Made by a program: the position numbers and the translations under genes | Notes under the pieces: model-generated | What the model was told of the DNA's origin: nothing | Databases searched by the model: none | Seen by the model: the letters and a program-made list of their open reading frames with translations, nothing else | Shown: positions 45,588-55,194 of the stretch, piece by piece | Position numbering within the stretch: the first letter of the stretch is position 1 | How the letters are laid out: each line of letters opens with the position of its first letter | Origin: Candidatus Heimdallarchaeota archaeon | Lineage (GTDB): Archaea; Asgardarchaeota; Heimdallarchaeia; Heimdallarchaeales; Kariarchaeaceae | Assembly: GCA_030149205.1 (NCBI GenBank) | Contig: JASBSB010000001.1 | Location: 838,712 to 902,711 of the forward strand | Direction of reading: 5' to 3' | DNA length: 64,000 bases

Positions 45588-46220
45588 ATGAAGAGCGTGA
45601 ATAAAGAAATTACATCTCTTCTAGTAATACTATTAATTTCTCAAACCGTAGCTCTTACGTTAGCAGTAAATGGAAACAGTGCTGGAGCTCAACCAAAAAA
45701 TCTCTCTTTCAACGAAAATCTGGTGCTTAATCCCGCAAAAATACAATTGGACAACGTAGGTCTTCAAATCCAGTTTATATCACCATCCCAGATCACTCCA
45801 CTGGACAATCATTTTTTCAAGACCTCCATTCGGCAAAGAACATATATTACGATTGAATGGAAAGTGCTCTCAAATATCCCCATAAAGGGGTATTGGGTAA
45901 GTCTTGACGGGGAGTCAAAGCTTTTTGAAACTGGTAACAGGTATTCATTAGTCAATTTTCAAGCTCGCTATGATCCATATATTTTTACGATCAGTGCTGA
46001 AGATATTCAGGGAAACTTGGGGGCAAATTACACCCTTAGTATTCAGATTTTGACAATGAATGGGAATATTCCAGCATTGTCAAACAATTCAGACAAATCA
46101 AATGTTATCCTCATTTTTTCCATAGTAGCTCTGTTTATTGGACTTACTTTGGTATATTGGTTAAGAAGAAACAAAAAGAAACAGTTTAAATTTACCCCAA
46201 AAATAGAAAACCTTCCTTGA
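45588..46220 (+). CDS. Secreted Ig-like protein with C-terminal anchor
   Basis: 210 residues from ATG, TATA-like CTTTTTATTC about 26 nt upstream. Signal peptide (SLLVILLISQTVALTLAVNG), a beta-sandwich domain (about residues 60-150, with IEWKVLSNIPIKGYWVSLDG), a helix (VILIFSIVALFIGLTLVYWL) and a basic tail. The domain resembles the last one of the surface protein at 29623-30840. Function unknown. Confidence 0.7.
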   Translation: MKSVNKEITSLLVILLISQTVALTLAVNGNSAGAQPKNLSFNENLVLNPAKIQLDNVGLQIQFISPSQITPLDNHFFKTSIRQRTYITIEWKVLSNIPIKGYWVSLDGESKLFETGNRYSLVNFQARYDPYIFTISAEDIQGNLGANYTLSIQILTMNGNIPALSNNSDKSNVILIFSIVALFIGLTLVYWLRRNKKKQFKFTPKIENLP

Positions 46221-46224
46221 AATA

Positions 46225-46344
46225 ATGTGTGAAACTGAAGTAGAAGAGACCTTTGAAGAGGTCTTTGATGAAATTCATGAACACAGCCTATCTCTGATCA
46301 TGATTGATGAATTCTCTAATGAAATTAGGATTATTGTTAAGTGA
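46225..46344 (+). CDS. Possible 39-residue acidic peptide
   Basis: ATG 5 nt after the surface-protein stop, 39 codons, rich in Glu (ETEVEETFEEVFDEIHEH) with a hydrophobic second half (SLSLIMIDEF). No SD. It could be a coupled small gene or chance. Confidence 0.25.
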   Translation: MCETEVEETFEEVFDEIHEHSLSLIMIDEFSNEIRIIVK

Positions 46345-46351
46345 ATCCCCA

Positions 46352-46591
46352 TTATGAGAGCACAGGTTCAATCCTCTGAAGTTTTCTTGCCTTTTCAGGT
46401 GATTCTTTAAGGGGAATTGGCTGTGAAGAGAGGAAAATTGGGTAACCACAATGTGGGCATAGTTGCATCTCAACAGAAAAAAACTGGGAGAAAAATGTGT
46501 AACAGTTCGGACATCCATGTATCTGTATCATACTTTCATATTGTGAATATGAGTTATAAGTCACTGAATAAAATTGATATTTTACATTCAA
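46352..46591 (-). CDS. Small zinc-ribbon protein
   Basis: 79 residues from a TTG that overlaps the stop of the upstream gene (TTGA), or 59 from the ATG at 46531. GCPNC then LCPHCGYP, two C-x2-C knuckles 13-14 residues apart, form a zinc ribbon. A short proline/serine tail follows. Might be a nucleic-acid- or protein-binding adaptor, coupled in translation to the surface protein gene before it. Confidence 0.5.
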   Translation of the reverse strand: MNVKYQFYSVTYNSYSQYESMIQIHGCPNCYTFFSQFFSVEMQLCPHCGYPIFLSSQPIPLKESPEKARKLQRIEPVLS

Positions 46592-47553
46592 ATCTGTTTA
46601 GTTCTTCTTCTAGGGAGAATCATACCAAGTATAAAGATCGAAGAAAGAAGAGCGATTGATGAAAAAGGAAGAGGCGAGGAAATGGTTGGTGAAGTCGTTG
46701 ATTGAACCTTATCAGTAATTTTTGAGACACTAAATGAATGAAACGAGACATCCACCCTTTTCCAATTATCAGAAAAATATCTTCCAGCATCTGCATACTC
46801 TTTAGTAGTTTTTGTGGAAAAAGTTGAAAGCATACCATTTGAGTGGTAATTGAGCTCCAACTCAAATGAATAATTGGGAATTACGACATATTTATTGCCA
46901 TTGTAAGAAGATTCAACTTCAAAAACTCGGTGGTTTAGATGTATTTCCACCCTGAACTTATTCATCGTCTTGGGAATCTGTGGAAAGTCATAAACAGATT
47001 TAGACCCAAAGATGTATACATAACCGTCTTGTGAGTACAACATCCCCAGGGTAAACCTTCTTCCATCTAAAATAGTTTGATTATTGAAATACTGTAATAT
47101 TCCTTTGACCACATTTGTCCAATTTGCCTCCACATAAACAGAGGGTTGACTGTTTAAGCCTATACCAGATTGGAGTGAAAGAATTACCAAACTTCCATTT
47201 GCAAGCTCTTGTGTTCGCATCGAAAAGAGTCTCTCTGTTAACATTAAGATGAGCTGTTGTTCAGAAGTAGAATCAGTTCTTGCAAATCCTTGGATCTGAC
47301 CTTTTCCAGCAATCTTTACCTCTCCATTTCCATGAGATTCAATGACTCGTGACTCTGTCGAAAATTTTGCTCTTGTTGCATTTCCAACCACTGTTGCATT
47401 ATTTTTATTGACCACTAAAGAGGACTCATAATCTAGGGTGGTCTCAGTGAATTCATCTCCTACATTGATAGCTGTTGTTTGACTAATAGATCCAAGCAAC
47501 AGACTCATAAGCAGGACTATGACTAAGTTGTGAGGTTTTCTTAACCTATACAT
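46588..47553 (-). CDS. Secreted surface protein with C-terminal anchor
   Basis: 321 residues from the ATG at 47553; a TATA-like CTTTTTATATC (47573-47583) 24-26 nt upstream fixes it. Signal peptide (NLVIVLLMSLLLGSISQTTA), beta-rich middle with sequons, a Ser/Thr-rich linker and a helix (SIALLSSIFILGMIL) followed by PRRRTKQI, similar to the PGF-type sorting tails but without a PGF motif. No enzyme motif visible. Confidence 0.7.
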   Translation of the reverse strand: MYRLRKPHNLVIVLLMSLLLGSISQTTAINVGDEFTETTLDYESSLVVNKNNATVVGNATRAKFSTESRVIESHGNGEVKIAGKGQIQGFARTDSTSEQQLILMLTERLFSMRTQELANGSLVILSLQSGIGLNSQPSVYVEANWTNVVKGILQYFNNQTILDGRRFTLGMLYSQDGYVYIFGSKSVYDFPQIPKTMNKFRVEIHLNHRVFEVESSYNGNKYVVIPNYSFELELNYHSNGMLSTFSTKTTKEYADAGRYFSDNWKRVDVSFHSFSVSKITDKVQSTTSPTISSPLPFSSIALLSSIFILGMILPRRRTKQI

Positions 47554-47570
47554 TGAAGCCAAACCAATTT

Positions 47571-47583
47571 GTGATATAAAAAG
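47571..47583 (-). promoter_or_regulatory. TATA box of the 46588-47553 gene
   Basis: On the minus strand CTTTTTATATCAC, centred about 24 nt before the ATG, the canonical leaderless archaeal arrangement. Confidence 0.6.
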
Positions 47584-48014
47584 CTTCTTAATTACTGTTG
47601 AACCTTATGAGACAATGGTTTGAAGGCTCTTGCTGGTGGTTTTATAGTTTGGGATTGAGCTCTTGTAGAATCGTAGAATCTAAGAATCATCAAGTTAAAC
47701 ACAAACTAAATATATGAGGATTAATCATAAAAAATTACAACATATTAAACCCTGGAAGAACATACAATATCTGTAATAAATGATAACAATCAACAAATCC
47801 ATTTGTGACCTAAGCCTGTCGAGAAGTCAGAAAATGCTCAATGAAATTGAGAAAGTTGGGACATTAAAACCAGCCTAGATTGACACAATTTTTAAAAAAT
47901 AGAAATAAGAAAAATACATCTATATCCCCATTATATTCAAAAAATTAGAATTAATTAAAAAATAATTAATTATTATATTTGACAAAACAGTAAGTTTTTA
48001 TACCCAGGGGATAT
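47584..48014. other. Intergenic region between divergent transcripts
   Basis: About 430 bp, AT-rich, with the promoter of the wHTH-VWA-LRR operon at its right end. No gene or RNA recognised. Confidence 0.4.
47995..48003 (+). promoter_or_regulatory. TATA box of the wHTH-VWA-LRR operon
   Basis: TTTTTATAC centred about 25 nt before the ATG at 48024; supports that ATG over the one at 48015. Confidence 0.55.
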
Positions 48015-48023
48015 ATGTTTTTT

Positions 48024-48539
48024 ATGGCAATTCTTCCGGTGTTTGATCGGATTGAAACAAAGGAGATCATTAAAATGCTGATGCACAACCCACAGACCGC
48101 TGCTGACCTGAACAAAACATTAGTGATCGAAAGATCCATCTGTTCAACCAGCACACTCTACAGGAGGTTAAACGAACTGCAGATAGCAGGCATCATCGAA
48201 AAGGATGGAAAACTGTTTCGATTGACAAAGTACGGGGAGAAACTCTTCTCAGAGTACACCAGACAGCCCACAAGGTTAACAGCAAAGGAACTACGAATCC
48301 TGAAAAAGCTACGCAGACCTGTCTCATTTGTGGAGCTCTACAAAGAGCTCAACATCTCACCTAACAAGTTACAGGAGATACTTCAGGAGTTGGAGGAAGA
48401 AAACCTCATCAAAAGAAACAAGGAGACCGAGAGCAGTGGGGCTGGGAGACCCAAGATTCTATACAGCTCAACAAAAGAAGGAGAGAGGGTAAGAAAAAAG
48501 GGGAAGGATCTTGAGAGGAAAGCCAAACACAAGAGGTGA
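48024..48539 (+). CDS. Two-winged-helix transcriptional regulator
   Basis: 171 residues. First wHTH about residues 12-70 (KEIIKMLMHNPQTAADLNKTL, STLYRRLNELQIAGII), second about 88-140 (LTAKELRILKKLRRPVSFVELYKEL, NKLQEILQELEEENLIKR), then a basic tail. Probably a DNA-binding regulator. First gene of an operon with the VWA and LRR genes (6 and 2 nt spacing). A TATA box precedes it. Confidence 0.8.
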   Translation: MAILPVFDRIETKEIIKMLMHNPQTAADLNKTLVIERSICSTSTLYRRLNELQIAGIIEKDGKLFRLTKYGEKLFSEYTRQPTRLTAKELRILKKLRRPVSFVELYKELNISPNKLQEILQELEEENLIKRNKETESSGAGRPKILYSSTKEGERVRKKGKDLERKAKHKR

Positions 48540-48545
48540 AAAATC

Positions 48546-50045
48546 ATGTATGAGAATATCTTAGAAAATGGATTGGTAAGGTTAAGAGTTATCCCCTCTG
48601 TTTCTTACGTGCTACGGGGGATCGAGAACAAGATGTATCTCCTGTTTGAACTGACTACTGACAAAAAGGAAACTGAGGTCAAAAGAAAACCATTTGACCT
48701 GTCTGTCGTCTTGGACAGATCAGGGTCAATGCATGGTCCAAAACTGGAAAGATCAAAGGAGGCAATTGAGTTACTGATCAATAACCTCAGGACTGAAGAT
48801 GGGGTGTCCCTCACAGTCTATGATAACCAGGTTGGGGTTGTGTTTAAGAACCAAAGCACAAAAAACAAATCAGTTTTGTTACAGAACATTCGGTCGATTC
48901 ACAGTGGTGGATCTACCTTCTTATCTGGGGGTTTAGAGCAGGGAGCAGAGCTCCTCAAAAAAAGCAGCCACCAAGACAGGAGAGTCTTCATCTTCTCTGA
49001 TGGACTTGCAAATGTGGGAATTAGAGACATTGATGGAGTCTCCCGTCTTGCTCAGCAAATAAGAGCGGAGGGCATAAAGACATCTTCATTCGGTATTGGA
49101 GATAATTTTAGTGAGGACATGATGGTGTCTATCTCTGAGAGTGGAGGAGGTGAATTCTACTTTATTGAGTCAGCATCAGATATCCCAGTTATTGTGGAGG
49201 ACGCCATTGAGGGAATGCTTGCAAATGTGCTTTTGAATGTGAGACTTCAGCTACGAGAGGCATTGGATGTGCAGATCAAAAAGGTCTTTGGATTTGACTC
49301 TACCACCATCGATGTGGGTGACATCAAATCTGAGGAGACCAGACAGTTCCTTGTGGAGATCAATATCACACCAGGACAGAGCGACAGCATTGATGTCTTA
49401 CAGTTCAAGCTAGATTACTCAAAACCTGAAAACCTTAAGGAAATCGGATCATTGTCTGACATTGTAAAGATCAAGATAACTGATGATGAAAGTCTTATCT
49501 CTGAGGAGAATCCCGAGGTCATGCAACTTAAGGAGATGTTAGAAAGCGCAGAACGAGAGACAGATATGATAGAACTCATAGATCAGGGGAGGTATGATGA
49601 TTCGATCAGGATGTATGAGAGAGAGATCGATAAGCTTGAAATGATAGAAAATAAGGATCCACATCTGATTGACAAGATAGACCTGATGAAGGACAACTTA
49701 ACGCAGCTAAGACTTGACAAAGAACGGGATGATTACAGGATGTCAAGAAAGAAAATTCACTACGACAGTTATTCAACTGCAAGATCACTCAGACGTCACA
49801 GCTCCAGAAGAGGTGAGAGATTAAGAGAAACTAGCGAGCCTTCAGCACAGAATCAAGAGAGACGATCTCCTGAAAAGAATAATGTGACGAGAAAGAGGAG
49901 CAAAGGGGGATCAAAAAGAACACAAAAAGAGAGCCCTGAAGAAGGTCAAAAGAGAAGGTCTGTACGAAAGAACAAGGCAGAACATGGAGCAGGATCTGGA
50001 AAAGACGCTAAAAAGAGACACTATAAAGAGGGAAAAAGGGTGTAG
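48546..50045 (+). CDS. VWA-domain protein with basic C-terminal tail
   Basis: 499 residues from ATG. von Willebrand A domain with MIDAS D-x-S-x-S (D57, S59, S61 in VVLDRSGSM), threonine in GGSTFLSGGL and aspartate in FIFSDG. Residues about 230-340 are a beta domain (like the bacterial YfbK-type VWA proteins), then a coiled helical part (about 330-400), then a lysine/arginine-rich disordered tail of about 90 residues (RKRSKGG, KRRSVRKNK), which could bind nucleic acid or membrane. No signal peptide: cytosolic. Coupled to the wHTH and LRR genes. Confidence 0.85.
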   Translation: MYENILENGLVRLRVIPSVSYVLRGIENKMYLLFELTTDKKETEVKRKPFDLSVVLDRSGSMHGPKLERSKEAIELLINNLRTEDGVSLTVYDNQVGVVFKNQSTKNKSVLLQNIRSIHSGGSTFLSGGLEQGAELLKKSSHQDRRVFIFSDGLANVGIRDIDGVSRLAQQIRAEGIKTSSFGIGDNFSEDMMVSISESGGGEFYFIESASDIPVIVEDAIEGMLANVLLNVRLQLREALDVQIKKVFGFDSTTIDVGDIKSEETRQFLVEINITPGQSDSIDVLQFKLDYSKPENLKEIGSLSDIVKIKITDDESLISEENPEVMQLKEMLESAERETDMIELIDQGRYDDSIRMYEREIDKLEMIENKDPHLIDKIDLMKDNLTQLRLDKERDDYRMSRKKIHYDSYSTARSLRRHSSRRGERLRETSEPSAQNQERRSPEKNNVTRKRSKGGSKRTQKESPEEGQKRRSVRKNKAEHGAGSGKDAKKRHYKEGKRV

Positions 50046-50047
50046 GT

Positions 50048-50821
50048 GTGAGAATGGGATTTAGGGAAGAAGTAGATAATTTTCGTGCATTATGTCGATT
50101 GCTTTTCTCTCAGGATATGAAACTTGAGGTTGATTTTGAAGAAAAAGGATTGACACTATTTAGCATACCGTATCTCCCCTCCGAGATAAGTGAACTGGTG
50201 AGTTTGGAGTGTTTGGATATAGACGACAGTCCAGAACTGACAGAATTGCCACCTGAAATTGGACAACTGAAGAATCTTAGGTATTTAAGATTAAGTCATA
50301 GTAATGTTCATTCACTTCCATTTGAGATTGGGAGATTGGTAAATCTTGAGGAACTTATCATAACCTCACTTCCGTTGATCCAGTTACCACCTGAAATAGA
50401 GAATTTAAAAAAATTAACGACAATAAAGCTTGCTTCAATTCCCCTTACATCATTTCCAAAAATAATTTGCAAGCTTGAGAATTTAGAAGTGGTATACCTT
50501 GTAAATCTGGTTAAAATCAGTGAAATTCCTAAAGAGTTTACTAAATTAAATAAACTAAAAAGTGTCGAATTGAAAGCGCTGAGAGGTTTATATCACCCAC
50601 CTGATGAAATCAATCATTTGATAAAGTGTGAAATTAAATGGAGTATGCACGAAGTTATTTACTCTTACTCAACTCGTAAAATAATTGATCCTGAACTGCG
50701 GCATTATGAAAACAAATACAGATACACAAGGTACTTATGGGTTAATAAAGGGAACAAATATAAAGAAATTATAAATTTGGATGGAACACAATATTATGCA
50801 TCCCAAGTTTTCAGAATATAA
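50048..50821 (+). CDS. Leucine-rich-repeat protein
   Basis: 257 residues from GTG, 2 nt after the VWA stop. About six LRR units of 23 residues (LPPEIGQLKNLRYLRLS, LPFEIGRLVNLEELIIT, ...) with capping regions, and a C-terminal YSYSTRK..RYTRYLWVNKGNKYKEII part without repeats. The plant-intracellular/bacterial LPxEIGxLxxL type. No kinase, GTPase or signal peptide. In the operon it may be the substrate-recognition partner of the VWA protein. Confidence 0.85.
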   Translation: MRMGFREEVDNFRALCRLLFSQDMKLEVDFEEKGLTLFSIPYLPSEISELVSLECLDIDDSPELTELPPEIGQLKNLRYLRLSHSNVHSLPFEIGRLVNLEELIITSLPLIQLPPEIENLKKLTTIKLASIPLTSFPKIICKLENLEVVYLVNLVKISEIPKEFTKLNKLKSVELKALRGLYHPPDEINHLIKCEIKWSMHEVIYSYSTRKIIDPELRHYENKYRYTRYLWVNKGNKYKEIINLDGTQYYASQVFRI

Positions 50822-51291
50822 CACTAACTGAAACAATTGTATTGAACCTCACAGAATACAACAAAAGAGAACCAGCAATACTTAACCAGATTCACATTAT
50901 TGTGCAAGTTAATCAGGTTACAGGTGTGAGACTTTTAATTTATAATAACAAATGAGTAATTTTTTCAATTGGATTTTGAGAATGAGTAACGTAAATTGAT
51001 GGTTTTCCTCTTTAATTTTTTTAAAAGGTCAAGATAGTTTTTCAGATGAAACCCGTTCCTATACCAGTGAATAACATGTAAAATTTCTGAACTTTTATGT
51101 TCCTAATAAGAATTAACGCTTTCAAATGTATTCCCCCTCGAATAACTCAGTTAAATTTTGGCAAAATTATTCAAGATTAAAACCCTTTAAAACACTTTAA
51201 AATTCTTTAAAATTTAGAATTAGAAAAAATATTCATGAATTTTTTACAATACACTGCAAATCTTTTTATTACCAAATAGCAAATAGTAAAC
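50822..51291. other. AT-rich intergenic region
   Basis: 470 bp without a gene. A TATA-like CTTTTTATTA at 51262-51271 serves the next gene. Confidence 0.4.
51262..51271 (+). promoter_or_regulatory. TATA box of the 51292 gene
   Basis: CTTTTTATTA centred 26 nt before the ATG at 51292. Confidence 0.55.
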
Positions 51292-52335
51292 ATGCTCAAT
51301 CAAAACACTGATCTAATAAATCAGTCATATGTAGCACCTGATACAACTGAGGTGACGAGAAAAATAACAGGGAAGAGTTTAGCATTCATGTCCTGGATGC
51401 TCTTCCTAGCACTTCAACTGAGTGGGTATTTTCTGACATTATCGAAGCTAGGCAATGACAGCAGGCTAAACTCAATTTTTCTCGGATTTACTGTATTCAC
51501 AGTGTTTGTGGTAATTGTGATCGCTGCTCTGTATCTAGATTTCCTCGCTAAGGCTTCTGCATCTTTTTTACGAATGGAATTCTATATATTTCTTCTTATA
51601 ACCTTAGTTGTTAGCTTTAGCAATTTCTTGAAGCTCTCCTTTGGAATCAGTGATATGAGTGTCACCTATATCTATTTCCCTCTTCCATTAGTAGGGTGGG
51701 TGGTGTACCCACTTGATCTGTTTAGTTTTTATGTATTCTTATTACTGGTACTAGAAGCGCCTTTGAGAGTACTAGTTGCGCTTTACAAAAAGGTCTTTGT
51801 TGATGACCCAGAAGCGAGATATCCATTGTATGAGGCAAACCTTGATTTAATAGATAAATCCTCTTCACTTGCAAAATGGGGGTTAAAATATTTGCTTCCT
51901 TTTTTTATAGTATATGGCCTGATAACAGGGTTTGTCGTTTGGCTGTATTCAATCGCTCTGAGTGTAGGTTTAAGAGTTCCCACTATTTCATGGATCCCGT
52001 CGCTTTATCTCCTGTTTATTATACCTTTATTGCTAATTGAACTTTTATTGATCTACACTGTACTTCCTAAAGAGCAGGAAGGATTCTTAAGACGGCTGAT
52101 TCCTCATTTCAACCACCATCGTACAACTATTGGTTTCTTTGCACTGATATCCACACAGCTGGCTGGAATTGCATTGATCTTCTCTCAGAATCTTTTGTTT
52201 GGATGGTTTGCACTGATTGCATGGGTAAACCAGTACATGTTCTTCACATTTGCAATCAACAACAGAACGATTTCGGAGGACAAGAAGTCTGCTAATGAAC
52301 CTAATACCATCTATTTTTATTCTTACCTAAGCTGA
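51292..52335 (+). CDS. Eight-helix membrane protein with YFYS C-terminal tail
   Basis: 347 residues from ATG. About eight helices spread over residues 28-325 and a C-terminal tail ending PNTIYFYSYLS. The last 300 residues align in plan with the C-terminal half of the protein at 59618-61351, which ends PNSVYFYSLYKQL. The shared P-N-x-(I/V)-YFYS tail is a specific mark of the family. No known function. Confidence 0.65.
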   Translation: MLNQNTDLINQSYVAPDTTEVTRKITGKSLAFMSWMLFLALQLSGYFLTLSKLGNDSRLNSIFLGFTVFTVFVVIVIAALYLDFLAKASASFLRMEFYIFLLITLVVSFSNFLKLSFGISDMSVTYIYFPLPLVGWVVYPLDLFSFYVFLLLVLEAPLRVLVALYKKVFVDDPEARYPLYEANLDLIDKSSSLAKWGLKYLLPFFIVYGLITGFVVWLYSIALSVGLRVPTISWIPSLYLLFIIPLLLIELLLIYTVLPKEQEGFLRRLIPHFNHHRTTIGFFALISTQLAGIALIFSQNLLFGWFALIAWVNQYMFFTFAINNRTISEDKKSANEPNTIYFYSYLS

Positions 52336-52382
52336 ATTAATTGGATAATTATTATAATGTGAATTTTGAGGAGGGGAATATA

Positions 52383-52670
52383 ACTTGTCACAATGATTGA
52401 GGTCAGAACAAAGAGAAATGACCCTGCAACAGCGATAGGAAAATTAAATTTGGGAGATACAAAAGTGTATATCCAGTTTGCAGTGGTTGGTCAGAGAAAT
52501 TTTGAGAAGGGCAGGAGGTTGTTTCAAGAACTAAATGCTTAGAAACTTCTCTCAGTGACTGACTTTATTATGCTCACTTACGCTAGCTCCAACAATATTT
52601 CAAAGGTTGCTGGGCTCGACAAACAGTTATGGTCCTTTCTTCAACTGATACCCTAAGGTATCACTCAATG
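52383..52670 (+). pseudogene. Degraded vapC (PIN toxin) copy
   Basis: About 280 bp that match 13250-13534. GGTCAGAACAAAGAGAAATG and SNNISKVAGLD are conserved. It has an in-frame TAG (after LFQELNA), lacks the 5' half of the gene with the first catalytic aspartate, and has no antitoxin. A relic of the duplication at 13250-15960. Confidence 0.85.
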
Positions 52671-53165
52671 GTCTCTGAATGAAATGGGATGCATTCACCT
52701 CTCTAATCCAGTTGATTGGCAAAGTCTATTGAAATGATGTTTTTTTTGCAGTTTTGATTTAAAATGTGAAGTTTGTAATAGAATATAATTATTAGTATAA
52801 TTATATTTTAATAATAATAAAAAATTTATTAATTTTTAGTTACTTATTTATTATTTTTAGTTATGAATTGAATTTTGCTAAATCTAAATTTAATAATCAC
52901 CCTAAGACCATTGTACATCAAAATATCTCGGAGAAATTAGTTGAAAACTATTTAATTTAGGAATATTATTATTTTTCAGTAAAATTATTATTCAATAATT
53001 AAAACTTTCATATAGTAAAATTTTAAACTGAAAGGTCTTTATACACTACATGCTAAATCTGCTCAGAGAGTTTTACTCTCAGGAAATCATTATGAAGTAT
53101 ATAGATTTATCACAGACTTTCAAGACCCTGATGATAATCCAACATTTTAGTTGGAGGTGAGATAT
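52671..53165. other. Spacer of the duplicated block, copy 2
   Basis: AT-rich; matched in part to 13535-14034, including TTTTAGTTGGAGGTGAG at its right end, which holds the SD of gene A (GGAGGTGA at 53153-53160). No gene seen. Confidence 0.45.
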
Positions 53166-54041
53166 TTGTCAATTAACTACATTGCATCTAATAAAATTGT
53201 ATTTGACCAAAAAATTAACCGGTTTGATCCCCTCATTTATTTAATCGGTGGTTTCTTGTTCTTAGTGCTCGGAAGCGTTGGTGTCTTTCTATTAATACCA
53301 CAGGCAAAAAACTCCAATTATTTGCTGACTTCTCTTCTCCTGCTGGGAGTTAGTGGTGGGTCTGTTATTGTGACCATTGTGTTAACACAGTTCATGGGGG
53401 CTTATTTTAGAGATGTAAACAGTGTTCCCCGATTTTTAGAGCAAATAGCTGTAGCTACAATCTTACCTATTATAATAGTATTGACTTCTCTAAATTTTTT
53501 AGGTATATCTCAGGTTCTATTATTTTCAGGAACAATCCTATTTCTCTACATTCAGGGGTTGTTTTTTCTCTATAACTCATATTACATCAATAATGCAGAG
53601 AGCAGTAAATTCATAGAAAAAATTGAAAATCACGTTAAAATTCATTACGAGATGAAGGTTCCCCTAGTTGGTGGGAAGATGAGTTATACAAATCTCTTTG
53701 AATTGACTCTACCACTGCAAGAGAGATTAGACTTCCTTCTTGTTAGAAACCATAAAAGGAACTTGCTCTTTGATGAGACAAAGATTGTTTCTGCTCAGGA
53801 AATAAAGGTATCACCAGAAAACTCAAGGTTTGACCTTTATCTGCTCCTTAGGAATGATGCTTCGAAAGCCTATTCAGAGGGAGTATTACTTAGTAAAGAC
53901 CTGGGAAAGAGCGATCTAGAAAAGATCCAGAATATGATTGACAAATTTATTCACTATAAATTTTTAGAGAAAGAGAAGGTTGGTTCTCACGCTTCTTTTT
54001 ATTATGATAGAATCATATTAAATAATCCACAACCTGAATAA
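53166..54041 (+). CDS. Four-TM membrane protein, duplicated family A, copy 2
   Basis: 291 residues from the TTG at 53166. The frame is open back to 53151, but that would put the start inside the SD. Four helices then a beta-rich C-terminal domain closing with a helix (LEKIQNMIDKFIHYKF). In the middle (VATILPIIIVLTSLNFLGIS) it is identical in protein to the copy at 14035-14898. Differences cluster in the C-terminal domain, where the two copies may have specialised. Confidence 0.75.
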   Translation: MSINYIASNKIVFDQKINRFDPLIYLIGGFLFLVLGSVGVFLLIPQAKNSNYLLTSLLLLGVSGGSVIVTIVLTQFMGAYFRDVNSVPRFLEQIAVATILPIIIVLTSLNFLGISQVLLFSGTILFLYIQGLFFLYNSYYINNAESSKFIEKIENHVKIHYEMKVPLVGGKMSYTNLFELTLPLQERLDFLLVRNHKRNLLFDETKIVSAQEIKVSPENSRFDLYLLLRNDASKAYSEGVLLSKDLGKSDLEKIQNMIDKFIHYKFLEKEKVGSHASFYYDRIILNNPQPE

Positions 54042-54066
54042 ATGTTCTAATTGAAGAGGTATTCGC

Positions 54067-55068
54067 ATGAATCTGGTATTTATTATTTTTGAGAGTCTCT
54101 ACAGGTTCATGGGTCTTGATCAGGATGTGAAGATCGTAGAAGGAGAAGACAAACTTACCCTGATCCCCAATCTAACAAAATCAAAACTCGTTTTTCTCAT
54201 AATTCCAATTGTAGGTTCTATGCTCATGTTAGCATTTCAGTCTGTTCTCTTATACATTTTTAATTCTCACCATTACACATTCTCCTATTCAGACATTTTT
54301 TGGTTGCTAGGTCTACCCATTCTTGTGTATCTTTTTGTGATTTTTTTAACAACGAGAGTTTCAGGATTAAAAAAAACGATGCAGGTTAGCCCATTAAATT
54401 ATTATCAACTGATTGTGACAATTTCATCACTAAATCTACTAATAGGTGTTGGGATAACTCCAATCTTTTTTATGTCTACAGTCACCAAATGGTCTTTGGT
54501 GTATGTGTTAGCAGTCAATAACCTTAATTTGATGATCTATTTGACCTTAATGCAGCTTGCATCCACGTTTCATTCTTTTACCATACTCGAAAAAACAGGA
54601 AACAATATCCTTGGTTACTTCCATCTAAGTTATTATATTTTCCCATTTATAAAAATGCAGACGAACCTAACCTTCAAGTCACACGAACCAATGAAAATGA
54701 GATTTACCATAAAAGATTGGAACAGGGAAAGGAATGCAAAATTAACCGATGAGGCAACCATATCCTCTTCTTATTCTTATACCTATGAGGAATTTTTAGA
54801 TCTAAAAGAAGGTAGAGGAAAAAATTTTGTTTTTGCGCTATATGGCCCACTTGAGCAAGATAAGAATTTACTTGGAGGATTAATAATTGTGTCTGAGAAG
54901 AAAAAGCAAATCCTTGAATGTATCCAGGTAATCTCCAGATTTTGTGAGATTGAGTTTGTAAAAGCTCCAACAACGATTGTAAAAAGTTATTTATCTGGTG
55001 GTTCAGTTCATGAAACAGTCACAGAGGAAAAATCTCCTGAACAAATCCTAAGTGAAATGATGAAATAG
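54067..55068 (+). CDS. Four-TM membrane protein, duplicated family B, copy 2
   Basis: 333 residues from ATG with SD GAAGAGGT 6 nt upstream, 25 nt after gene A. Same blocks as copy 1: RFMGLDQDVKIVEG..KLTLIPN, four helices, SSYSYTYEEFL, ALYGPLEQD, CIQVISRFCEIEFVK, and a SPEQIL tail. Differs most in the helices. Function unknown. Confidence 0.75.
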   Translation: MNLVFIIFESLYRFMGLDQDVKIVEGEDKLTLIPNLTKSKLVFLIIPIVGSMLMLAFQSVLLYIFNSHHYTFSYSDIFWLLGLPILVYLFVIFLTTRVSGLKKTMQVSPLNYYQLIVTISSLNLLIGVGITPIFFMSTVTKWSLVYVLAVNNLNLMIYLTLMQLASTFHSFTILEKTGNNILGYFHLSYYIFPFIKMQTNLTFKSHEPMKMRFTIKDWNRERNAKLTDEATISSSYSYTYEEFLDLKEGRGKNFVFALYGPLEQDKNLLGGLIIVSEKKKQILECIQVISRFCEIEFVKAPTTIVKSYLSGGSVHETVTEEKSPEQILSEMMK

Positions 55069-55194
55069 CTCATATTTTGGTTGAATTTCTAAGCATACCA
55101 TTTATATTGTTTTAATTCCATTGTATCAGCCTTATTTGAACAAGATTTCTCCTCTCATCTTGGTAGTCATATCAACTGGGATTTCATCAGCACA

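Larger units (their letters stand above)
52383..55110 (+). repeat. Duplicated block, copy 2
   Basis: Counterpart of 13250-15960, in the same orientation: dead vapC part, AT-rich spacer, gene A (53166), gene B (54067). The toxin has decayed while both membrane genes remain open, which suggests selection on the membrane genes only. Confidence 0.8.

Noticed and set aside
46417..46659. 80-codon plus-strand frame opposite the zinc-ribbon gene
   Set aside because: The opposite strand has the conserved C-x2-C pairs; this frame is their shadow.
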